Source of the DNA: Ruegeria sp. THAF33
Lineage (GTDB): Bacteria > Pseudomonadota > Alphaproteobacteria > Rhodobacterales > Rhodobacteraceae
Direction: 5' to 3'
DNA length: 64,000 bases
Assembly: GCF_009363615.1 (NCBI RefSeq)
Contig: NZ_CP045384.1
Coordinates: 742,501-806,500 of the forward strand
The notes under the pieces were generated by a model that saw nothing but the letters and a program-made list of their open reading frames with translations, had not been told where the DNA came from and did not search any database. The number at the start of each line of letters is the position of its first letter. Position 1 is the stretch's first letter. Shown in pieces: positions 17,969-27,100 of this stretch. The position numbers were made by a program, and so were the translations under genes.

Positions 17969-18853
17969 TCAGGCGCGGCGCCGCACCGCTTCTCGCCAGA
18001 CCAGGATCAGCCCGCCGGCCAGGATGGTCGCAGACCCGACCAGACTGATCCAGTCGGGGATCACATCAAAGACCGCAAAGTCGTAAAGGGCGGCAAAGAT
18101 CAGCGTGGCATAGCTGATAGGGGCCACAAAGGATGCATCCGCCCGCGCCATGCCGTTGACGAAACAGGCCTGGGCGCAGGCCATCAGAACGCCGATCCCC
18201 ACCAATGCCGCCCACTGCTGCGGGGTTGGCATCTGAAAGACGAAGCTGACAGCTAAAGTGGCGATCAGCACCCCCATTGCGTTGTTGATCAGCAGGATCT
18301 GCATAGGTGGCTCGCGCCCGGACAGTTTTTTGATGAAAATCAGCTCCATCCCGATCAGCGCAGCCGCTGCCAACGCCAGAAGGGCGGCGGGCTGAAAGCT
18401 GGCGGGGGTCGGGCGCAGCAGGATCATCGCGCCCGTCAAGGCGACAGCCGCCGCCAGCCAGCGCCATGGGCCGACCCGCTCGTGCAGCAGCGGAATGGCC
18501 AGCACCATACCAAAGACAGGGTTCAGAAAGGATATGGCCGTCGCATCCGCCATCGGAATGAAGGCAACCGATGCGAACATCAATGTCACCCCCGCCCAGC
18601 CAAAACTGGTTCGCCCGACGTGAAGCCCCCAATGGGGCCGCACCAACCGGGGCCGCAAAGATGCAACCGCCAGCACAATCGCCAGCAGGGCAAACAGAAA
18701 CCGCCCGTGACTGATCTGCATGGCGTGCAAGGGCGGGCCCAACGCATCCGTCCCCAGCGCCTTGGCCAGCAGCGTCGTCGCCGCGATAAAGGCGGTGGCG
18801 ACAAAAATCAGCGCAGCGGCAAGCGGTGGATTGTGGTGCTTGGGTTCGAACAT
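17969..18853 (-). CDS. DMT-superfamily EamA transporter
   Basis: 294 residues with about ten membrane segments arranged as two EamA repeats (first LIFVATAFIAATTLLAKALG to LARPTPASF region, second beginning AALLALAAAALIGMELIFIKKL). VTLMFASVAFIPMADATAISFLNPVFGMVLAIPLLHERVG is the typical end of repeat one. Such carriers export metabolites or amino acids. ATG 18853 starts just before the first membrane helix; open sequence upstream lacks homology-like character. Convergent with the permease gene. Confidence 0.85.
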   Translation of the reverse strand: MFEPKHHNPPLAAALIFVATAFIAATTLLAKALGTDALGPPLHAMQISHGRFLFALLAIVLAVASLRPRLVRPHWGLHVGRTSFGWAGVTLMFASVAFIPMADATAISFLNPVFGMVLAIPLLHERVGPWRWLAAAVALTGAMILLRPTPASFQPAALLALAAAALIGMELIFIKKLSGREPPMQILLINNAMGVLIATLAVSFVFQMPTPQQWAALVGIGVLMACAQACFVNGMARADASFVAPISYATLIFAALYDFAVFDVIPDWISLVGSATILAGGLILVWREAVRRRA

Positions 18854-19064
18854 GGCCAAGCGGTGCGCGGTTGCACAGGCTTTGGCAAGGGCAAAATTCG
18901 ATCCTTGCAAAATACCGGCTTCCCAACCTGCGCAAGCATCGCTATACGGTCGGCCATGATCAAACATGTGCATATCCAACTGCTCCGACGCCGACGCATC
19001 TTTGCGTAACCGGCCTGTTTGATCTCATGTGCCCGGCAAATCGGCACAGACCTCACCAAAATTG

Positions 19065-19091
19065 TTGACGAACAGGGCCTTCGTGTATCAC
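19065..19091 (+). promoter_or_regulatory. argD: possible sigma-70-like promoter of argD
   Basis: TTGACG at 19065-19070 and TATCAC at 19086-19091, spacer 15 bases (short), 36 bases before the argD start. The spacing makes this weak. Confidence 0.25.
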
Positions 19092-19126
19092 TCACGAGGC
19101 TCATACCACCTGAAAAGGATGATCCC

Positions 19127-20314
19127 ATGATCCCGTCCGTTCTGCCGACCTATAACCGTGCGCCCCTGACCTTCGTGAAGGGCGAAGGCGCCTGGCTGAC
19201 CGAGGCGGATGGCCGACGTTTCTTGGATCTCGGCGCAGGGATCGCCGTGAACGCGCTGGGCCATGCCCATCCGGCATTGGTCGCCGCGCTGACTGACCAG
19301 GCCCATGCGCTGTGGCATGTCTCGAACCTGTACAACATTCCTCAGCAACAGGCGTTGGCTGACAAGCTGGTGGAACACAGTTTTGCCGATACGGTTTTCT
19401 TTACGAACTCCGGCACGGAATCCTGCGAACTGGCCGTGAAAATGGCCCGCAAGTATTTCTATAACAAAGATCAGCCCGAGCGGGTCGAGATCATCACTTT
19501 CGATGGTTCGTTCCACGGCCGGTCGTCAGCGGGCATCGCCGCTGCCGGGTCCGAGAAAATGACCAAGGGCTTCGGCCCTCTGCTGCCGGGTTTCGTGCAT
19601 GTGGCCTTCGGCGATCTGGACGGCGTGACCGACGCCATCACCGACAAGACCGCCGCGATCCTGATCGAGCCCATCCAAGGCGAGGGCGGTATTCGCCCCG
19701 TCCCCGACGCCGAACTCAAGGCGCTGCGTCAGATCTGCGACGACAACGGGCTATTGCTGATCCTTGATGAAGTCCAGTGCGGCGTCGGCCGGACAGGCAA
19801 GCTCTTTGCCCATCAATGGGCCGGCATCACACCTGATATCATGATGGTCGCCAAAGGCATCGGCGGGGGCTTCCCGCTGGGGGCCGTCCTGGCGACGGAG
19901 GACGCGGCATCCGGCATGACCGCAGGCACCCACGGTTCGACCTATGGCGGCAACCCGCTGGGCTGCGCGGTGGGCTGCGCGGTGATCGATCATGTGGCAA
20001 CACCTGCCTTTTTGGAAAGCGTCAACCGCAAGGCGGGCCTGCTGCGCCAAAAGCTCGAAGCCCTGATCGCAGATCACCCCGACGTGTTCGAAGAGGTGCG
20101 CGGATCGGGCCTGATGCTCGGCCTCAAGTGCAAGCCTGCCAATATCGACGTGGTCAATGCAGGTTATGACAACCTCGTCATCACCGTTCCCGCCGCCGAC
20201 AACGTGATCCGCCTGTTGCCGCCTCTCACCCTGACCGAGGACGATATCGCTCAGGCCATGATCCGCCTCGACAAGGCCGCCCGGCAGATCGAGACCCAAC
20301 TCCAAACCGCCTGA
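19127..20314 (+). CDS. argD: acetylornithine aminotransferase
   Basis: Arginine biosynthesis: transaminates N-acetylglutamate semialdehyde to N-acetylornithine. 395 residues. [18 protein letters not shown], the PLP aspartate in [21 protein letters not shown], and the Schiff-base lysine in [15 protein letters not shown] are all present. Class III aminotransferase of normal length. AAGGAT precedes ATG 19127; an in-frame ATG further upstream (19019) is not supported. argF follows 76 bases later, so they probably form one unit, although a GC-rich hairpin lies between. Confidence 0.93.
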   Translation: MIPSVLPTYNRAPLTFVKGEGAWLTEADGRRFLDLGAGIAVNALGHAHPALVAALTDQAHALWHVSNLYNIPQQQALADKLVEHSFADTVFFTNSGTESCELAVKMARKYFYNKDQPERVEIITFDGSFHGRSSAGIAAAGSEKMTKGFGPLLPGFVHVAFGDLDGVTDAITDKTAAILIEPIQGEGGIRPVPDAELKALRQICDDNGLLLILDEVQCGVGRTGKLFAHQWAGITPDIMMVAKGIGGGFPLGAVLATEDAASGMTAGTHGSTYGGNPLGCAVGCAVIDHVATPAFLESVNRKAGLLRQKLEALIADHPDVFEEVRGSGLMLGLKCKPANIDVVNAGYDNLVITVPAADNVIRLLPPLTLTEDDIAQAMIRLDKAARQIETQLQTA

Positions 20315-20315
20315 C

Positions 20316-20365
20316 CTTCATCTTTTCCCAAATACTCCGGGGGTCCGGGGGCAGCGCCCCCGGCA
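20316..20365 (+). repeat. 22-bp dispersed motif (copy 3) plus GC-rich palindrome between argD and argF
   Basis: Directly after the argD TGA comes CTTCATCTTTT, C-C-C, AAATACTC (20316-20337), then CCGGGGG-cagc-GCCCCCGG-type hairpin. No T run follows, so it may be a processing or partial termination site inside the argDF unit. Same family as the elements near 8,066, 3,199 and 62,319. Confidence 0.7.
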
Positions 20366-20390
20366 ACCGACAGCCAGGAAACGAACCGAC

Positions 20391-21317
20391 ATGAACCATT
20401 TTCTTGATATCCACAAAACCGATTCCACCGATCTGCGGGCCATGATCGATCAGGCGGGCGTGATGAAACAGGCGCGTTTGGGCCGCCCCAAGGCCGCCCC
20501 TGACGACGAACAACCGCTGAAAGATCGCATGGTGGCGCTGATCTTCGAAAAACCTTCGACGCGGACGCGCGTGTCTTTCGACGTGGGCGTGCGCCAGATG
20601 GGCGGGCAGACCATGGTGCTGTCCGGCAAGGACATGCAGCTGGGTCACGGCGAAACCATCGCCGACACCGCCCGCGTGCTGTCGCGCTATGTCGACATGA
20701 TCATGATCCGCACCTTTGATGAAACCATCCTGACCGAAATGGCTGAATACTCGGACGTGCCGGTGATCAACGGCCTGACCGACCGCACCCATCCCTGCCA
20801 GATCATGGCCGACGTTCTGACATTCGAGGAACATCGCGGCCCCATCGCTGGCAAAAAGGTGGTCTGGACCGGTGATGGCAACAATGTCTGCGCTTCCTTC
20901 CTGCACGCCGCCGGACAATTCGGATTCGATCTGACCTTCACCGGCCCCGCTCAGCTTGACCCGGAAGAAGAGTTCATGGGGTTTGCCCGCCAGAAAGGTT
21001 CGAAAATCGTGATCGAAAGAGATCCGCACAAAGCGGTGGAAGGCGCGGACCTCGTCGTCGCGGACACCTGGGTTTCGATGCATGATTCCCAGTCGGCCAA
21101 AGAGCGCCGCCACAACATGCTGCGTCCATATCAGGTCAATGCTGAACTCATGTCGCATGCCAAACCGGATGCGCTGTTCATGCATTGCCTGCCGGCCCAC
21201 CGCGAGGAAGAAGCGACCTCCGAGGTCATGGATGGACCGAACTCGGTCATTTTTGATGAAGCCGAAAACCGTCTGCATGCACAAAAGGCGGTGATGCGCT
21301 GGTGCCTGGGCGTCTAA
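20391..21317 (+). CDS. argF: ornithine carbamoyltransferase
   Basis: Makes citrulline from ornithine and carbamoyl phosphate. 308 residues. The carbamoyl-phosphate motif [12 protein letters not shown], the HPCQ motif in [16 protein letters not shown], ornithine-site DTWVSM and catalytic [11 protein letters not shown] are all intact. Downstream of argD on the same strand, as in many Rhodobacterales. Confidence 0.96.
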   Translation: MNHFLDIHKTDSTDLRAMIDQAGVMKQARLGRPKAAPDDEQPLKDRMVALIFEKPSTRTRVSFDVGVRQMGGQTMVLSGKDMQLGHGETIADTARVLSRYVDMIMIRTFDETILTEMAEYSDVPVINGLTDRTHPCQIMADVLTFEEHRGPIAGKKVVWTGDGNNVCASFLHAAGQFGFDLTFTGPAQLDPEEEFMGFARQKGSKIVIERDPHKAVEGADLVVADTWVSMHDSQSAKERRHNMLRPYQVNAELMSHAKPDALFMHCLPAHREEEATSEVMDGPNSVIFDEAENRLHAQKAVMRWCLGV

Positions 21318-21913
21318 GGGCGTCGACGGATATCCCACACTTTCAATTTGGCGAGCGTACTTGCGCTCGCCAAGAGGACCAGTGCGCAAAGCGCTGTTTT
21401 GGTTACGATCTCCATCGTGCCTTCGATCAGCATGGCGTGAACAAGGCTGCCGACAATCGTCACCCCGGCCAGTGCGGTGTGGCTCAGCCGCCAAAGACGA
21501 AAGCGCTGGCGCAGACGTTTGCGGAAGACCCCTAACAGGGCCGCCCCGAAAGCGGCCCACATGGCAATGACACCCCAGGCCGAGAACGGCGTTGGCGATA
21601 CGAACAACAACGCATCCACCACATCCGGCGGGCTGGTAAGCCACAACCCCGCGACATGGACCACAATCGCCAGCACCAGGGTCAGACCGATCCAGCGGTG
21701 AATGTGGCGGCTTATCACTGCGGACAAGCCCGGAAGGTATCTTCCGGCCAGAAGCGGCTGCAGCAACAGCAGGCCCAAGCTCAGAATTCCGGCAAACCCG
21801 GCGAGGATATAGGTTGGATCGCGCCACGCAAGATACGGGCTGCCTGCCGCAGCGATTAAAGGAACGGCAAGGGCGGCGATCAGGGTCGCCCAAATGACAC
21901 CGGTTCGGATCAC
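21314..21913 (-). CDS. ferric-reductase-like transmembrane protein
   Basis: 199 residues with five to six membrane helices. Histidines in [27 protein letters not shown] and [22 protein letters not shown] resemble the haem-ligand pairs of the ferric-reductase/YedZ-MsrQ transmembrane domain. No FAD/NAD domain follows, so electrons must come from another protein. Starts 5 bases after the dioxygenase-like gene's stop on the same strand; the two are likely one operon. Its stop overlaps the argF stop by 4 bases. Confidence 0.75.
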   Translation of the reverse strand: MIRTGVIWATLIAALAVPLIAAAGSPYLAWRDPTYILAGFAGILSLGLLLLQPLLAGRYLPGLSAVISRHIHRWIGLTLVLAIVVHVAGLWLTSPPDVVDALLFVSPTPFSAWGVIAMWAAFGAALLGVFRKRLRQRFRLWRLSHTALAGVTIVGSLVHAMLIEGTMEIVTKTALCALVLLASASTLAKLKVWDIRRRP

Positions 21914-21918
21914 CGGGA

Positions 21919-22407
21919 TCAGAGCGGTTGCAACACGAAATGCGCAGCCAGTGTCTTGTCTTTGGAACTGGACATCACAGGCCGCAGGAACACGGTTTCG
22001 AACGCGCCGCTGTCATAGGCCAGATGCCCGTGCGGTTGACCGAATGCAGGAACGATCTGCGGCATTTCCAGGCGGAATTCACCCTTTTCATCCGTCAAGG
22101 TCGCTCCATGGCTTTGCGGGTCACGCTCGTGCCCTTCTGTGGTATGGGCCCAGATCTGAATGCGCTGGCCGGGCAGGGGAGCGCCATCGCCCGCCCGTCG
22201 TACGGTGCCGGTCATCCAGAACCCGCCGCCACCGATCCGGTCCACGATTGGCGCACCGGGGCGATAGTTGTTTGATCCGCCCCGCATTGAAGGCGTCGGC
22301 GCAATCCCGGCTGCGCGGGCAGGCACCAAAAGCCCTGTGGCGCCGGTTGTCAAAACGGCAACACCTTGGGTGATCAGGGAACGACGGGACAGCAACGCAT
22401 CTGTCAT
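21919..22407 (-). CDS. intradiol ring-cleavage dioxygenase-like protein with Tat-type signal
   Basis: 162 residues. The N-terminus LLSRRSLITQGVAVLTTGATGLL looks like a twin-arginine signal ending near PARAAG. The body (FWMTGTVRRAGDGAPLPGQRIQIWAH, LTDEKGEFRLEMP, PAFGQPHGHLAYD) matches the beta-sandwich of intradiol dioxygenases/protocatechuate 3,4-dioxygenase-like proteins. The usual Tyr-Tyr-His-His iron set is only partly visible, so catechol cleavage is uncertain. GGAGG precedes ATG 22407. Paired with the ferric-reductase-like gene. Confidence 0.7.
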   Translation of the reverse strand: MTDALLSRRSLITQGVAVLTTGATGLLVPARAAGIAPTPSMRGGSNNYRPGAPIVDRIGGGGFWMTGTVRRAGDGAPLPGQRIQIWAHTTEGHERDPQSHGATLTDEKGEFRLEMPQIVPAFGQPHGHLAYDSGAFETVFLRPVMSSSKDKTLAAHFVLQPL

Positions 22408-22623
22408 TGAGAAACCTCCAATACGCGATCCAATCTTGTCAGTCTGCGGCTTCCATCTGAAACATAGCATGTTTCTTTCAAAATCCGAGGCCGTGCGCGG
22501 TTGGATTCCCGCGCCCTCACGGTTCTGTGAGTGATTCCGGATCGTCGAAACGAATCTCTTTGACCTCTGGCGGTGCGTGGTGCGATGCTCGGGGCCACCG
22601 AACCACATCGGGATGTTCATTCC

Positions 22624-23457
22624 ATGACGACAGCAGATCTGGTTACACAGGAAGACATTGCCGCCTTCCAACGCGATGGTGCTGTTGTTCTGCGGTCGAA
22701 ATTCTCATCCGATTGGTTGTCATTGCTGCGCGCAGGTATCGACGCCGACCTTGACACGCCGACCGATAATTTCACCTGTCATACCAAGGATCCGAACGCC
22801 CCGGGCTATTACGAAGACTACTGGGCCTGGAACAAAATCCCGCAATTCAACGAATTCGTTCACAAGTCCCCCTGCGCACCGCTTGCCGCCGGGTTGCTGG
22901 GGGCGCCATCCATTAACCTTGTCATGGACAACTGGTTCCTGCGCGAGGCCGGCTCGACCTCGCGCCCGCCCTTCCATCAGGACCTGTCGTACTTCGACTT
23001 CGAAGGCACGATGTGCGTCCTTTGGCTGCCGCTGGAACCTGTGACCAAGGAAAACGGCATCGCATTCGTGAAGGGTTCACACCTGTGGGACAAGCTGTTC
23101 ATGCGGGTGCGGTTTGCCGATGGACATCCCAGCTATGAGCCCACCGAAGTCGCCGGGCTGACCTATCACCCGCCACCCGATGTCAATGCCGACCCCGGCG
23201 CGTATGAGTTGCTGCAATGGGATCTGGAGCTTGGGGATTGTATCTTTTTCGACATGCGAACGCTGCATGGCGGGCTGTCCTCGACCACGCCGTCGGAAAC
23301 GGTGCGGCGCTTCACCCTTCGCATGACGGCACCTGATGGTGTCATCCGGTATCGCGGCGACTGGGCCAAGGACGAGCGCGCGCAGTTCGAGGCGGCAGGC
23401 TATGGCGAGGGGGATCGGATTGACGGGCCGTTTTTCCCGCAACTCTGGCCGCGTTGA
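22624..23457 (+). CDS. phytanoyl-CoA dioxygenase family protein
   Basis: 277 residues, Fe(II)/2-oxoglutarate oxygenase. PPFHQDLSYFDFEG provides the H-x-D iron motif and DMRTLHGGLSSTTPSETVRRFTLRMT the distal histidine and 2-oxoglutarate arginine. The substrate cannot be read from sequence; the family hydroxylates lipids, amino acids and natural products. Located 119 bases upstream of the interrupted host pirin gene. Confidence 0.85.
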   Translation: MTTADLVTQEDIAAFQRDGAVVLRSKFSSDWLSLLRAGIDADLDTPTDNFTCHTKDPNAPGYYEDYWAWNKIPQFNEFVHKSPCAPLAAGLLGAPSINLVMDNWFLREAGSTSRPPFHQDLSYFDFEGTMCVLWLPLEPVTKENGIAFVKGSHLWDKLFMRVRFADGHPSYEPTEVAGLTYHPPPDVNADPGAYELLQWDLELGDCIFFDMRTLHGGLSSTTPSETVRRFTLRMTAPDGVIRYRGDWAKDERAQFEAAGYGEGDRIDGPFFPQLWPR

Positions 23458-23576
23458 TTGGAACGGCGCCGCACTCAATCTGTGCGATTGTGCACTTTAT
23501 GGGCTGCTTTGCGTGGCTATTTCTTACCTGAGTGAACGCGGGTGGCCTGACCATCTGCAACGAAGGGAGAGCTGAA

Positions 23577-23738
23577 ATGAGTTGGAACCCGACACACAAT
23601 CCGGACTGCATCTCGGAGAATCCGGCGCTGGACACATTAATCATCCCGCGTGCCCGTGACCTGGGTGGGTTCGAAGTGCGCCGCGCGTTGCCTTCGGTAA
23701 AACGACAGTTGGTGGGCCCTTTCATATTTTTGAAGTGA
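23577..23738 (+). pseudogene. host pirin gene, 5' fragment cut by the mobile element
   Basis: Residues 1-51 of a pirin ([15 protein letters not shown] to VGPFIF) with an intact ribosome site (AGGGAGAG before ATG). The last two residues, Leu-Lys, and the TGA come from the inserted element. The 3' part continues at 39,740 and, when the element is removed, the frame is restored (…PFIF-FDQM…), giving about 320 residues. Pirins are cupin-fold proteins that bind a metal; many are quercetinases or regulators. Without the element's own copy, pirin function would be lost here. Confidence 0.9.
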
Positions 23739-23745
23739 ATTCGAA
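23714..23745. other. attL: left junction of the serine-integrase element
   Basis: Host arm GGGCCC (23714-23719), 10 bases, shared core TT (23730-23731), 7 bases, element arm ATTCGAA (23739-23745). The spacing mirrors attR exactly. Assignment rests on the restored pirin frame and the 2-base identity at both ends. Confidence 0.85.
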
Positions 23746-23918
23746 ATGACCCTATCAACTACGCATGCTGAGGTTGCTTGGTGTGTGCATGAGTTGGTTC
23801 GGGTTGTTCCTTCGTTCATGTCCTTTCCAGTGTCCTCAGTCACCAGACGAAACAAAGGGCAACACCATAGGTACACTTGACCGTGATCGGCCTCATCTCC
23901 AATAGGACGCGGAGAGAT

Positions 23919-23929
23919 ATCGGACCGAT
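23919..23929. promoter_or_regulatory. short palindrome in the integrase leader
   Basis: ATCGG-a-CCGAT, 42 bases upstream of the integrase start. A possible operator for a repressor of the integrase; no other copy was seen. Confidence 0.25.
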
Positions 23930-23970
23930 CACCCAGGGTGAACCTACCGGTACAACGGAGAGACACGGGA

Positions 23971-25608
23971 ATGGATACCAACGCAGCGTTCGGCAACGAC
24001 GGCACGGGCAGACCCCTAGCATTCAGCTATAGGAGGTTCTCCTCGGCGCAACAGAAGGACGGTAACAGCATCAAGCGTCAGACCGAAGCTGCTCAGGCGT
24101 GGTGCGATGCGAACGGCTACGAACTGTCGTCGAGTAACTTCGAGGACCTTGGGGTGTCTGCCTTCAAAGGTGCGAACGCCGAAGTAGGGGCCTTGCGGGG
24201 CTTTCTCGAGGCCGTGGAAGAGGGTTCTGTGCCGCATGGCTCAACCCTCCTCGTGGAGTCTTTGGACCGCCTGTCACGTCAACACTGGCAGCGTGGTCTT
24301 GCGTTGTTGCAGGACATTGTTGAGAGCGGAGTTAACCTCGTGACTCTGTTCGATGGGAAGATGTTCAAGGCGAATGAGCTTATCGACTTTGCAGACGGCA
24401 TCATGCTGCTGGTTGGGTTCCAGAGAGCGAATGAGGAAAGTGAGGTCAAGTCAAAGCGCCTGACCGCAGCTTGGGGTGCTAACACGGATGAGACACTCGC
24501 AGGTAACCGTGTACGCTCCTCTCAGACACCTGCGTGGATCAAGGTTCTTGGTGACCCCAAGACATCCAGAGAGTTCGAAGTCATCAAAGATAAGGCTGAT
24601 CTGGTCCGTGATGTATTCGAGAGATTTGCTAACGGTGAACGCCCTGTCGGTATTGCCCGTGATCTAGCCGCTCAGGGTGTACCCGCGTTGGTCCGGGGGC
24701 AGTGGCGGGGGCAGACTGTAAGCCAATTGGTACGCTCAGAGGCCGCGTATGGCACCCTCGAGATAGGCCGCAAGATTAAACCCGAGGAGAAGGACGGCAC
24801 GGTACCGCTCGCCAAGGGGCTTTACCGCAAGTCTGACCGTGTGATCATCGACAAGGTGAGGGATTACTTCCCGAGGATCGTGGATGAGGACACTGAGCGG
24901 CGCGTTAGGTTCCGTCTTGAGCAGCGTGAGGCTGCTGGGGGTGCTTCGGTCAAAACAACATCGCCCGTTGAACCCATGCGTCGGCAGACCAAAGCGGCAC
25001 TGACGGGTGTACTCAAGGTTCCCGGTACTGACAGGAACGCAAAGCGTAAAGCCTATGCTCGAACCGCTGCCTACATTGATCCAGTATTGAATACCTACAT
25101 AGGGGCCGTGTCCCACATCGACGGAGTATTGATCGATTATTGGCCTGAGATCAGGAAGGCCAACGCGGTCGAAACCACACCAGAGACCGAGGGCCTCGAG
25201 GCAGCACTGTTGGATGCTCAAGGAACACTCGAGTACCTCCAATCGAAACCCGCAGTGACACCCCGCTTGCAGCTTGCGGCACAGGCTGAGGTCGAGGAAC
25301 TTGAGGCCGAACTGAAACGGATCACCGAGAGTGCCGGTCTGGGTGTGATCGATCTTCCCCGCGATGTGAGTGACCTCGAGCCTCACGAGTTGAATGCGCT
25401 GGTGCGTCGGGTTGTTGCTCGTGTTGACGTCTACAAGGGCGAGGAGATGCGCCTCTCAAAGACACCTCGAAAACGTGCCAAAGGCATCAGGGTGCCGCAT
25501 CCAGTCTATGACCTCAGCGTCACCATGCGGAACGGGATAAAGCTGAACATTGGGAAAGGATTGAGTGGCCTCAAACCGAGGAGGTCAACAGACGAAGTGA
25601 TCCACTAG
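23971..25608 (+). CDS. large serine recombinase (integrase) lacking zinc-ribbon cysteines
   Basis: 545 residues. The resolvase domain has SYRRFSSAQQKDGNSIKRQ (catalytic Ser24, arginines 21-22) and VESLDRLSRQ (conserved Asp-Arg, about 99-100). A recombinase domain follows (about 180-300). The region where the zinc beta-ribbon normally has four cysteines, LTGVLKVPGTDRNAKRKAY (about 344-362), has none; the whole protein has a single cysteine (Cys45). A helical stretch near 395-440 is the likely coiled coil. It lies next to attL and should catalyse insertion at the pirin site. Start chosen at ATG 23971 after ACGGAGAG. Confidence 0.92.
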   Translation: MDTNAAFGNDGTGRPLAFSYRRFSSAQQKDGNSIKRQTEAAQAWCDANGYELSSSNFEDLGVSAFKGANAEVGALRGFLEAVEEGSVPHGSTLLVESLDRLSRQHWQRGLALLQDIVESGVNLVTLFDGKMFKANELIDFADGIMLLVGFQRANEESEVKSKRLTAAWGANTDETLAGNRVRSSQTPAWIKVLGDPKTSREFEVIKDKADLVRDVFERFANGERPVGIARDLAAQGVPALVRGQWRGQTVSQLVRSEAAYGTLEIGRKIKPEEKDGTVPLAKGLYRKSDRVIIDKVRDYFPRIVDEDTERRVRFRLEQREAAGGASVKTTSPVEPMRRQTKAALTGVLKVPGTDRNAKRKAYARTAAYIDPVLNTYIGAVSHIDGVLIDYWPEIRKANAVETTPETEGLEAALLDAQGTLEYLQSKPAVTPRLQLAAQAEVEELEAELKRITESAGLGVIDLPRDVSDLEPHELNALVRRVVARVDVYKGEEMRLSKTPRKRAKGIRVPHPVYDLSVTMRNGIKLNIGKGLSGLKPRRSTDEVIH

Positions 25609-25667
25609 GCGTCTGCTTAAACAACCTTGAGAGTGGGCCGCTACTGGCTACCAGAACCTTATAGATA

Positions 25668-25683
25668 CTTGCGATATCGCAAG
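25668..25683. promoter_or_regulatory. perfect 16-bp palindrome, probable operator
   Basis: CTTGCGATATCGCAAG, with no loop, between the integrase and the small downstream gene. A loopless palindrome is more like a dimeric repressor site than a terminator. A related half-site, CCTTGCAA, occurs 20 bases downstream. Confidence 0.45.
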
Positions 25684-25792
25684 GTTTAACATATTGTAAT
25701 CCTTGCAAAAATGCCTTGTAGTTGTTGTTGACGCCACTGATTCCGACCCGCTATTCAGGTCCCATCAAACACGGAATAGAAGGAATTACCGA

Positions 25793-25990
25793 ATGACAAT
25801 GACACACTTCGCGAATACCCAAGATGCAATTGCGTTCGCCATCGATGAGAAGATCGCCGATTTGCGAGAAGAACACGCGGCGGCAATGGGATCACTTGCC
25901 GATCAGTACACCGACGAGGAGTTCCATGCGTTGGAGGGCAGGATCACCGATTTGGAGACGGTCGGTCGCTCTATGGGCCTGAAGGTTTAA
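25793..25990 (+). CDS. small acidic helical protein of the element
   Basis: 65 residues (MTMTHFANTQDAIAFAIDEK…VGRSMGLKV), helical and acidic, no recognisable domain. AAGGA lies 8 bases before the ATG. Its position directly after the integrase and behind the palindrome suggests a regulatory or recombination-accessory role (for example a directionality factor), which is only an inference. Confidence 0.6.
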   Translation: MTMTHFANTQDAIAFAIDEKIADLREEHAAAMGSLADQYTDEEFHALEGRITDLETVGRSMGLKV

Positions 25991-26092
25991 CCCCGTCTAG
26001 GCAATTACAACTGACTTCTGAATGAACCCAAAACGTCTCGGCTGGTGTCCATCTGGCCGAGGCTCTGAAAACCCCTAAATCAGCGTTTTGTA

Positions 26093-26116
26093 GGTCACCC
26101 TACCTGACCCCTGTTT
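26093..26116 (+). terminator. weak terminator-like hairpin
   Basis: GGTCA-ccctacc-TGACC followed by CCTGTTTTT, about 100 bases after the 65-residue gene. Only 5 bp of stem. Confidence 0.35.
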
Positions 26117-26134
26117 TTAGGCTCTTATTTCCCA

Positions 26135-26572
26135 ATGAAATCAAAGGCTCACAGTAGCCAAAATGGAAGGTCGAGGGTCTGCGAGGTCGATACCATCCGC
26201 GTCGTGGAAATCGACGGGAACCCGTGGTTCAACGCTCATGACGTCGTCCAAGTTCTTGGCGTCAAAAACACAGCCAATGCGATCCGGCCACTGCATGAGA
26301 ACGAAACAAGTGTTTATCGGATGAACACTTCGGGACGCCCCAGCCGGATCATCTCCGAGAGTGGCCTCTACAAGATCATCATGCGCTCCGACAAACCCGA
26401 GGCCCGTGCGTTCCAAGATTGGGTCACTCAGGTTGTCCTCCCGGCTATCCGCAAGGACGGTGGATCACCCGACGACCGCCGAGGGAACACGGGTGCCGGA
26501 AACCCAATGAAACAAGGGGTTTTGAATTTGTGGCCCCTTATGAGAAGAAGAAACGAAAAGATTTACCTATAA
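26135..26572 (+). CDS. BRO-N domain protein (phage antirepressor-like)
   Basis: 145 residues. The N-terminal DTIRVVEIDGNPWFNAHDVV, then VLGVKNTANAIRPL, SRIISESGLYKIIMRS and FQDWVTQVVLPAIRKDG form a complete BRO-N domain, which binds DNA in phage antirepressors and baculovirus BRO proteins. The usual C-terminal domain (KilA-C or ANT) is missing; the last 35 residues are unstructured. It marks phage ancestry of the element and could control its excision or host repressors. No clear ribosome site. Confidence 0.8.
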   Translation: MKSKAHSSQNGRSRVCEVDTIRVVEIDGNPWFNAHDVVQVLGVKNTANAIRPLHENETSVYRMNTSGRPSRIISESGLYKIIMRSDKPEARAFQDWVTQVVLPAIRKDGGSPDDRRGNTGAGNPMKQGVLNLWPLMRRRNEKIYL

Positions 26573-27100
26573 TGTACACCCAGAGTACACCTCAGGTTCA
26601 CTCCCGGTATCTCCTCAGTGTGATTGATCGATGATGGACACAGTTGATGGTCATTCACCGGTCGATGACACGCTAGGTACATCTCGTTGTAAATCAATGG
26701 GTTGGAATTAGTGCTGACTTATGAGTGACAGATACCAACAGTTATACCTATAGTTACACGATCAGGTTCCTCGCAAGGCTTCACAGCTCTCTATCAGTGT
26801 ACCTCAGGTGCCTGTCCACCACCGATAATCAACCAACTACTGTGACCATCAATCCTAACCCCTATACCGCATCGATCTTGGTCCTTTGGTCGATGCTGGT
26901 TCAAGTCTCACGCGCATCCCTGTCGTAACTGACGGGTCGATGTAGTGAGACCTTTACCGTTTCACTCCGCCCGTGTTGTCTTTGTGAGCTTGACACATGG
27001 GCGGGGCGAAGAGGGTGTTCCTGTTCCTTCCGACTGTATCGCAGGGACACCCTCAGTAATCCCAAAGCACAACCCAGCACCAGCATCCAATGAGGCCACC
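26573..27100. other. 528-bp gene-free regulatory region of the element
   Basis: I see no credible coding frame. It holds two copies of the palindrome ACCTCAGGT (26589-26597 and 26801-26809), several GTAC-containing short repeats, and an inverted repeat GTCTCAC / GTGAGAC (26905-26911 and 26945-26951) with a 33-base gap. This may be a promoter/operator region for the long gene row that starts at 27101, or a replication or packaging site. Nothing decides between these. Confidence 0.5.

Noticed and set aside
20226..21893. 555-codon antisense frame across argD, argF and the membrane gene
   Set aside because: It spans three well-defined genes and has no domain-like character.
26885..26925. Stretch GGTTCAAGTCTC resembling a tRNA T-arm
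   Set aside because: The flanking bases do not pair as a T-stem, and no acceptor or anticodon stem can be built around it.
26725..26928. 67-codon open frame in the regulatory gap
   Set aside because: No ribosome site; the composition is repetitive Thr/Tyr/Ser, and palindromes run through it.
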